From an uncultured Bacteroidales bacterium (GTDB lineage: Bacteria > Bacteroidota > Bacteroidia > Bacteroidales > WCHB1-69): a DNA stretch of 18,524 bases. A program made the translations under genes and the position numbers. The stretch lies in NCBI GenBank assembly GCA_937901455.1, contig CALDIA010000022.1, positions 1 to 18,524 of the forward strand, read 5' to 3'. The notes below the pieces were generated by a model that did not search any database, was not told the DNA's origin, and saw only the letters and a program-made list of their open reading frames with translations. Positions 17,201-18,524 of the stretch are shown here, in pieces. The stretch's first letter is position 1, and each line of letters starts with the position of its first letter.

Positions 17201-18009
17201 TTGGAGAGGGGACTTTGCACGCCTTCGAGTACCGCATGCACGACACCCGCATCGGGCGGTTCTGGAGCGTGGACCCATTAGCGGGGAAGTTCCCGTGGAA
17301 CAGCACGTATGCGTTTGCGGAGAATCGGGTTGTGGACGGAAGGGAACTGGAGGGGAAAGAGGTACTCTTAATAGGTAAACAGGAAGATGCATCATTTGTT
17401 CTATCAGGATCGGGGCAAGCGGGCATCGCCATCACTCCTAATGGCATTTACGGATATGGATCGGGGTCTATTGGCCTTGAGACGAACATCTCAGTAGCCA
17501 CGCAAATTTCAATTACATATTTCCCCACAATGCCTTCACTTAAAAATGCAGAAGGTTGGGGTTGGATTGCTGGATTTACGGGAGGTGAATTAGCGACAAT
17601 AACTGCGAACTTAGCTTATTCTGATGGGTATTACGGTTTAAATATATCCTTTGGCATTGGAGGAGGGCTTCTCCCTATATCTGGAGCCGCATATGCAACA
17701 TACACTAAAGCTACTCCAATATCTGATGAAGCAGCCCGAGATTATGACAAAATATTGAAAGAATCACGACGACAAATAGTTGGACAAATTAACGATATAG
17801 ACAATCAAATTAACGCACTCACAAGAACAAACAAAGAATTGGATAATAGTTTGACAAATAGCAAAATGTCCGACAACGAAAAGAAGAATATCAGTAAAAG
17901 GATTGACAAAAACAAAAATGAGATTGACAAATTAAACAAAAACAAAATAAAACTGAACAGTATAATAGAATCAATAGATCAAGGAATTAAAACAATAGAT
18001 TCGAAATAG
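11245..18009 (+). CDS. Exported RHS/YD-repeat protein with exchangeable C-terminal tip (2254 aa)
   Basis: The start is the ATG at 11245, because it opens a clear signal peptide (MKRLMLFILMLFGLLMGSEA) 2 nt after the previous stop. An upstream in-frame start at 11152 lies inside that gene. After a fibronectin-like segment (about residues 170-260) comes a region resembling the N-terminus of Bacteroidota YD-repeat proteins (YDFAGLEDSLTWQYT, FYDHIGRQALQALP). Residues about 560-1290 hold some forty cysteines, including several CC and CxC pairs, so this section is likely disulfide-rich outside the cytoplasm. YD repeats run from about 1309 to 1935 (YDQADNLIKT, YDDLGRIVEVG, YDALGNLVRD, TDHLGNVTYT). 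The RHS-associated core spans about 1954-2037 (DYYPFGYPMPD to RELEG), followed by a 217-residue tip. Tip residues 2047-2150 are glycine-rich beta sequence and 2162-2250 are a strongly charged coiled coil. RHS repeats form a shell that encloses the tip in Tc and polymorphic toxins. The tip resembles no enzyme I know and could act on membranes. Confidence 0.95.
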   Translation: MKRLMLFILMLFGLLMGSEASNETYSKCLRGSDIRYNAQLAINSQHYNRTNWNVSNPFVRVRLYLAEDRYVTHSNNEDFSVIYDITLTGDNIPSITLTDTLNVGYRQNSPYRDLDINEYQNYKAASLRITSDPTNITEDIVFELQLCYPRFTKTDSVGTPFDLRRKYLENTNELLLTWGYLDGADEYDLEWLFVDNPTMSNNVSYDFANATRITTSNNYYKIPLAYPKGNVLCRVRGRGTYVNGEHYPVFGLWSFTTSSDSIIPDSNHICRYDFAGLEDSLTWQYTAVYAEDGKRKEVITFYDRTLRDRQEVTVLNTDSVAIVGETFYDHIGRQALQALPSPTPSRGIRYYGTNGTDVGLFNGYFPKSQYDYDVTLTLNQMFPANAGSALYYSSNNPFANHPHWPNVNQTPWDSGYTYTHVRYLNDGTDRIHSQSTVGNTFKMGKGRETRYFYGNPSQAELDRLFGNEVGDASHYQKVLAVDANGEVTVSYYDMKERLIASAIVPSADTSLLLAVDNTPPAHDLYSTIIFDDSSRQYVQNIVVGESAYYSIDYEILPPDAFCDTCQENTGCIDCRYTVVFSLWDPETLSYIFKDSLVVSSGTTLSHNVHLMPGSYLLYKSVAFVSDDDIAEAAFYQYRERQRRCVHYTPAPIHPCYTPCEEYAMEVAGIDKPDPTNPTYVQTLTECENPPQSFNTECEAKRAAMLADMSPGGQYFDNIRTCCPGDTDCLCETKPNDFLKTICAKRFDGDAVLEHLQELSGDYSFGDVFWNYMRENWNPGYAEVMLKYHPEYHLYMALCDCGDAEAQHYYDSVFMNTYTYESALELGLLNPLGMAVNTEKEIQNSNETGFQPFDAVMTDPFFSEETACCKKSFNEMYNSMVGRLFSYLSWEDHYASLWWLLFDPAGIAEGQHIEYSEEIEDMMVDFQRNIVGQWAENYHCSDTDARWLLFKSIYTYLKDEIRRTVLPGCLLDCSIERKRSEDNCCYEPDFQWGQGDWWIDYYGTCSISACQYYLAANSDCRAMPLTTGGCSDFEKGGFQIRFLCNPVYGMDLENLQEASDSSLHVVYQNCCEDCETYANSWMDELNDYFITHCPEFISDTTKRLAFRQKLVSLCVESCDSSRVHRDFSITQRIDLDSLAQLLGDSCFLDNYNYPRVIYPRPQNMYVDCGCDNYQNVLHTYGLTFWDGPSYIADSLVLEGITANENDVEQWNHFCIWTRYDNMLNGIDDTTTLYSYGFPEQFRCYPDLPDSVLCHQQAILAAAAQDTISFYRALDSLVAEHRAMYASHCMRNLQESLTIIYSSSEFLYTLYYYDQADNLIKTVPPEGVHVIDNQTTLNAVAAYRNNVARYDTILPGFVHPNHTMVTNYRYNTLNQVIQSYQPDYDSVSYVYYDILSRPVLSQDGKQRQGEKYSYTVYDDLGRIVEVGQVRNSTSVTRNDAANPTFVAQFLNNGTKSEITKTWYDEPMTASLNLNQTHLRNRIAAVSFLPADDNNYQSVTHYSYDIHGNVKRLIQDIPALSSFDRRFTSLEYEYDLISGNVNRVWFQKGKLEQFSHRYRYDADNRITHTYTSNIFKVKRDSAVSQERLEARYFYLPTGALSRIELGHKQIQGIDYAYTLQGWLKDINGYRGAGTEMFDNYDSYDIGNDGVIQTDNVNRLFAHDGYASSIQYFQGDYSPVVGSDYYNDLSFDAVSLYNGNISALSESIYNLGDRGLLKLFRYDKLNRIKRMRTASHHYNNPGWESVSDNFATDYSYDWNGNLLSLQRKNQFGLEMHDIRYTYPNGNNRLGSIASTGIVSSAYQYDALGNLVRDNAEGLTVGWNAMGKVDTIRRNGNILSTFRYSPTGQRQVKTDSSGTTFYIHDATGNVMCVYRLKNDTLTASERYIYGSKRLGMLEQQVWITANSIVLQDSNTIGVRVYEFTDHLGNVTYTAQDRKWLVQDSYGQHQFIPFTVTYTDYYPFGYPMPDRSFTMGGYRYFFNGQEADNEVLGEGTLHAFEYRMHDTRIGRFWSVDPLAGKFPWNSTYAFAENRVVDGRELEGKEVLLIGKQEDASFVLSGSGQAGIAITPNGIYGYGSGSIGLETNISVATQISITYFPTMPSLKNAEGWGWIAGFTGGELATITANLAYSDGYYGLNISFGIGGGLLPISGAAYATYTKATPISDEAARDYDKILKESRRQIVGQINDIDNQINALTRTNKELDNSLTNSKMSDNEKKNISKRIDKNKNEIDKLNKNKIKLNSIIESIDQGIKTIDSK
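17147..17309 (+). repeat. Inner inverted repeat, right copy (163 bp, perfect)
   Basis: It is identical to the reverse complement of 1082-1244. It encodes core residues 1969-2022 of the expressed RHS protein. It is about 60 percent G+C (90 of 150 bases counted from 17161), while the tip just downstream falls to about 33 percent (40 of 120 from 17761), so the conserved crossover block is compositionally distinct from the cassette it precedes. The first 34 bases are repeated in direct orientation at 18491-18524. Confidence 0.95.
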
Positions 18010-18013
18010 GAAT

Positions 18014-18397
18014 ATGAGACATTTTATTATGATTATTGGAGTTTATGTTTTAACCATCGTCTCTTTATTGCCACTCTGTTTGAAAATAGACACAGTAATA
18101 ACTATATCAACCGTCTTGACTATAGTTATTATGCAATTAGACAATCTAATAGTGTGCTATAAAGTGACTGATTTAATGCAAAACGAAAATAAAGACTTAT
18201 ATGAACGATATAGAGGTCCATATAGTTTGTTCAAGAAAAAGCGACTTGTTCTTAATTCCATCTGGTTTACCAAAAACGATCGTGAAAAACTCTCAGACGA
18301 TGTGAAAAGATTGTTTTTACGACAACGAATAGACCTTTTAGGTTCTGTTTTTTTCGTTATTATATGGGTTATTTTAATTTTGGCAATTAATTTGTAA
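18014..18397 (+). CDS. Small membrane protein, candidate immunity protein for the expressed tip
   Basis: The protein has 127 residues with about three hydrophobic helices (4-22, 26-45, 107-126) and a long charged stretch between the second and third (50-105, many Lys, Arg, Asp and Glu). I do not recognise the family. The ATG lies 4 nt after the RHS stop, with AGGA just upstream, so it is tightly coupled to the RHS gene. Immediate proximity to a toxin tip, small size and low G+C (about 31 percent over 18041-18160) fit a cognate immunity protein that travels with its tip. An integral membrane immunity protein would suit a toxin that targets the inner membrane. It is not similar by eye to the membrane protein at 144-446, as expected if each tip has its own partner. 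Confidence 0.65.
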   Translation: MRHFIMIIGVYVLTIVSLLPLCLKIDTVITISTVLTIVIMQLDNLIVCYKVTDLMQNENKDLYERYRGPYSLFKKKRLVLNSIWFTKNDREKLSDDVKRLFLRQRIDLLGSVFFVIIWVILILAINL

Positions 18398-18435
18398 TTC
18401 AAATTCCGAAAGTCTAATAATTCTGGAAATATTCT

Positions 18436-18443
18436 TATCTTCG
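18436..18443 (+). promoter_or_regulatory. Possible -7 box (TATCTTCG) of the right-edge cassette
   Basis: It is the same near-consensus element, 4 nt upstream of the ATG, as in the left-edge cassette. Its conservation in both outer copies, where six other positions have changed, gives it some weight. No clear -33 element was found. Confidence 0.3.
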
Positions 18444-18447
18444 CGCC

Positions 18448-18524
18448 ATGAACCACACCATCACATACTCGCCAAAATTCTCTCTTCCCGCTATGGGGGG
18501 TTATCGGTACTTCTTCAACGGGCA
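18448..18524 (+). CDS. Orphan RHS tip cassette, 5' end only (partial)
   Basis: This frame has 25 codons before the window ends: the leader MNHTITYSPKFSLPA, then the RHS-core start MGGYRYFFNG. It follows the candidate immunity gene by 50 bp in the same orientation as the RHS gene. Recombination between its core start and the direct copy at 17147 would delete the present tip and its partner and fuse this next tip to the RHS trunk. The toxin domain lies beyond the window. Confidence 0.65.
   Translation, partial: MNHTITYSPKFSLPAMGGYRYFFNG

Larger units (their letters stand above)
1082..17309. other. Predicted invertible segment (about 16.2 kb) bounded by the inner inverted repeats
   Basis: The segment carries the RHS trunk, its two exported partners, the lipoprotein, the regulator and the recombinase. 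Inversion through the flanking 163-bp repeats keeps the reading frame on both sides. The RHS trunk (up to PMPDRSFT) would continue into the papain-like tip, and the short leader MQNIGFQSFNKSSA would head the glycine-rich tip. The boundaries are read from the sequence. The inversion itself is predicted, not seen. Confidence 0.6.
18434..18524 (+). repeat. Outer inverted repeat, right copy
   Basis: Positions 18434-18515 match the reverse complement of 1-82 at 76 of 82 positions. The last 34 bases (18491-18524) are also an exact direct repeat of 17147-17180. The repeat unit holds a TATCTTCG box, an ATG, a 15-codon leader and the RHS-core start, and it runs off the window. Confidence 0.85.

Overview
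The window looks like chromosomal DNA of a Bacteroidota bacterium, probably of the order Bacteroidales. Three observations point there: the large proteins have the Bacteroidota-style RHS/YD-repeat architecture, several genes are preceded by TATCTTTG-like boxes that fit the Bacteroidetes -7 consensus TAnnTTTG, and Shine-Dalgarno sequences are mostly absent. No species can be assigned.

Layout on the + strand: a lipoprotein gene (3806-4309) is followed by three RHS-locus genes. These are a 1990-residue exported RHS protein (4407-10379), a 283-residue exported beta-sandwich protein (10391-11242), and a 2254-residue exported RHS protein (11245-18009) that ends in an RHS-associated core plus a 217-residue variable tip. 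A small membrane protein (18014-18397, candidate immunity protein) comes next, and then the first 77 bases of another tip cassette (18448-end). Layout on the - strand, reading leftwards: a membrane-bound LytTR plus winged-helix regulator (3510-2368, divergent from the RHS genes), a complete tyrosine recombinase (2182-1376), an orphan RHS tip (1284-427) with a different toxin-like domain, a small membrane protein (446-144, candidate immunity protein), and the first 68 bases of a further orphan tip (68-1).

The main result is the relation between the two arms. The RHS-core segment of the orphan tip (1082-1244, - strand) and of the expressed RHS protein (17147-17309, + strand) are a perfect 163-bp inverted repeat. 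The partial cassettes at the two window edges carry the same 25-bp start of this repeat, inside a longer imperfect outer inverted repeat (1-82 against 18434-18515). Recombination between the inner repeats would invert about 16 kb and fuse the RHS trunk in frame to the other toxin tip. Recombination between the direct copies within one arm would excise a tip-plus-immunity cassette. The tyrosine recombinase lies about 130 bp from the inner left repeat. I interpret the window as a shufflon-like system for switching polymorphic-toxin tips in which the whole RHS operon is part of the invertible segment. The structure is read directly from the sequence. That inversion occurs, that this recombinase drives it, and that the small membrane proteins are immunity proteins are inferences.
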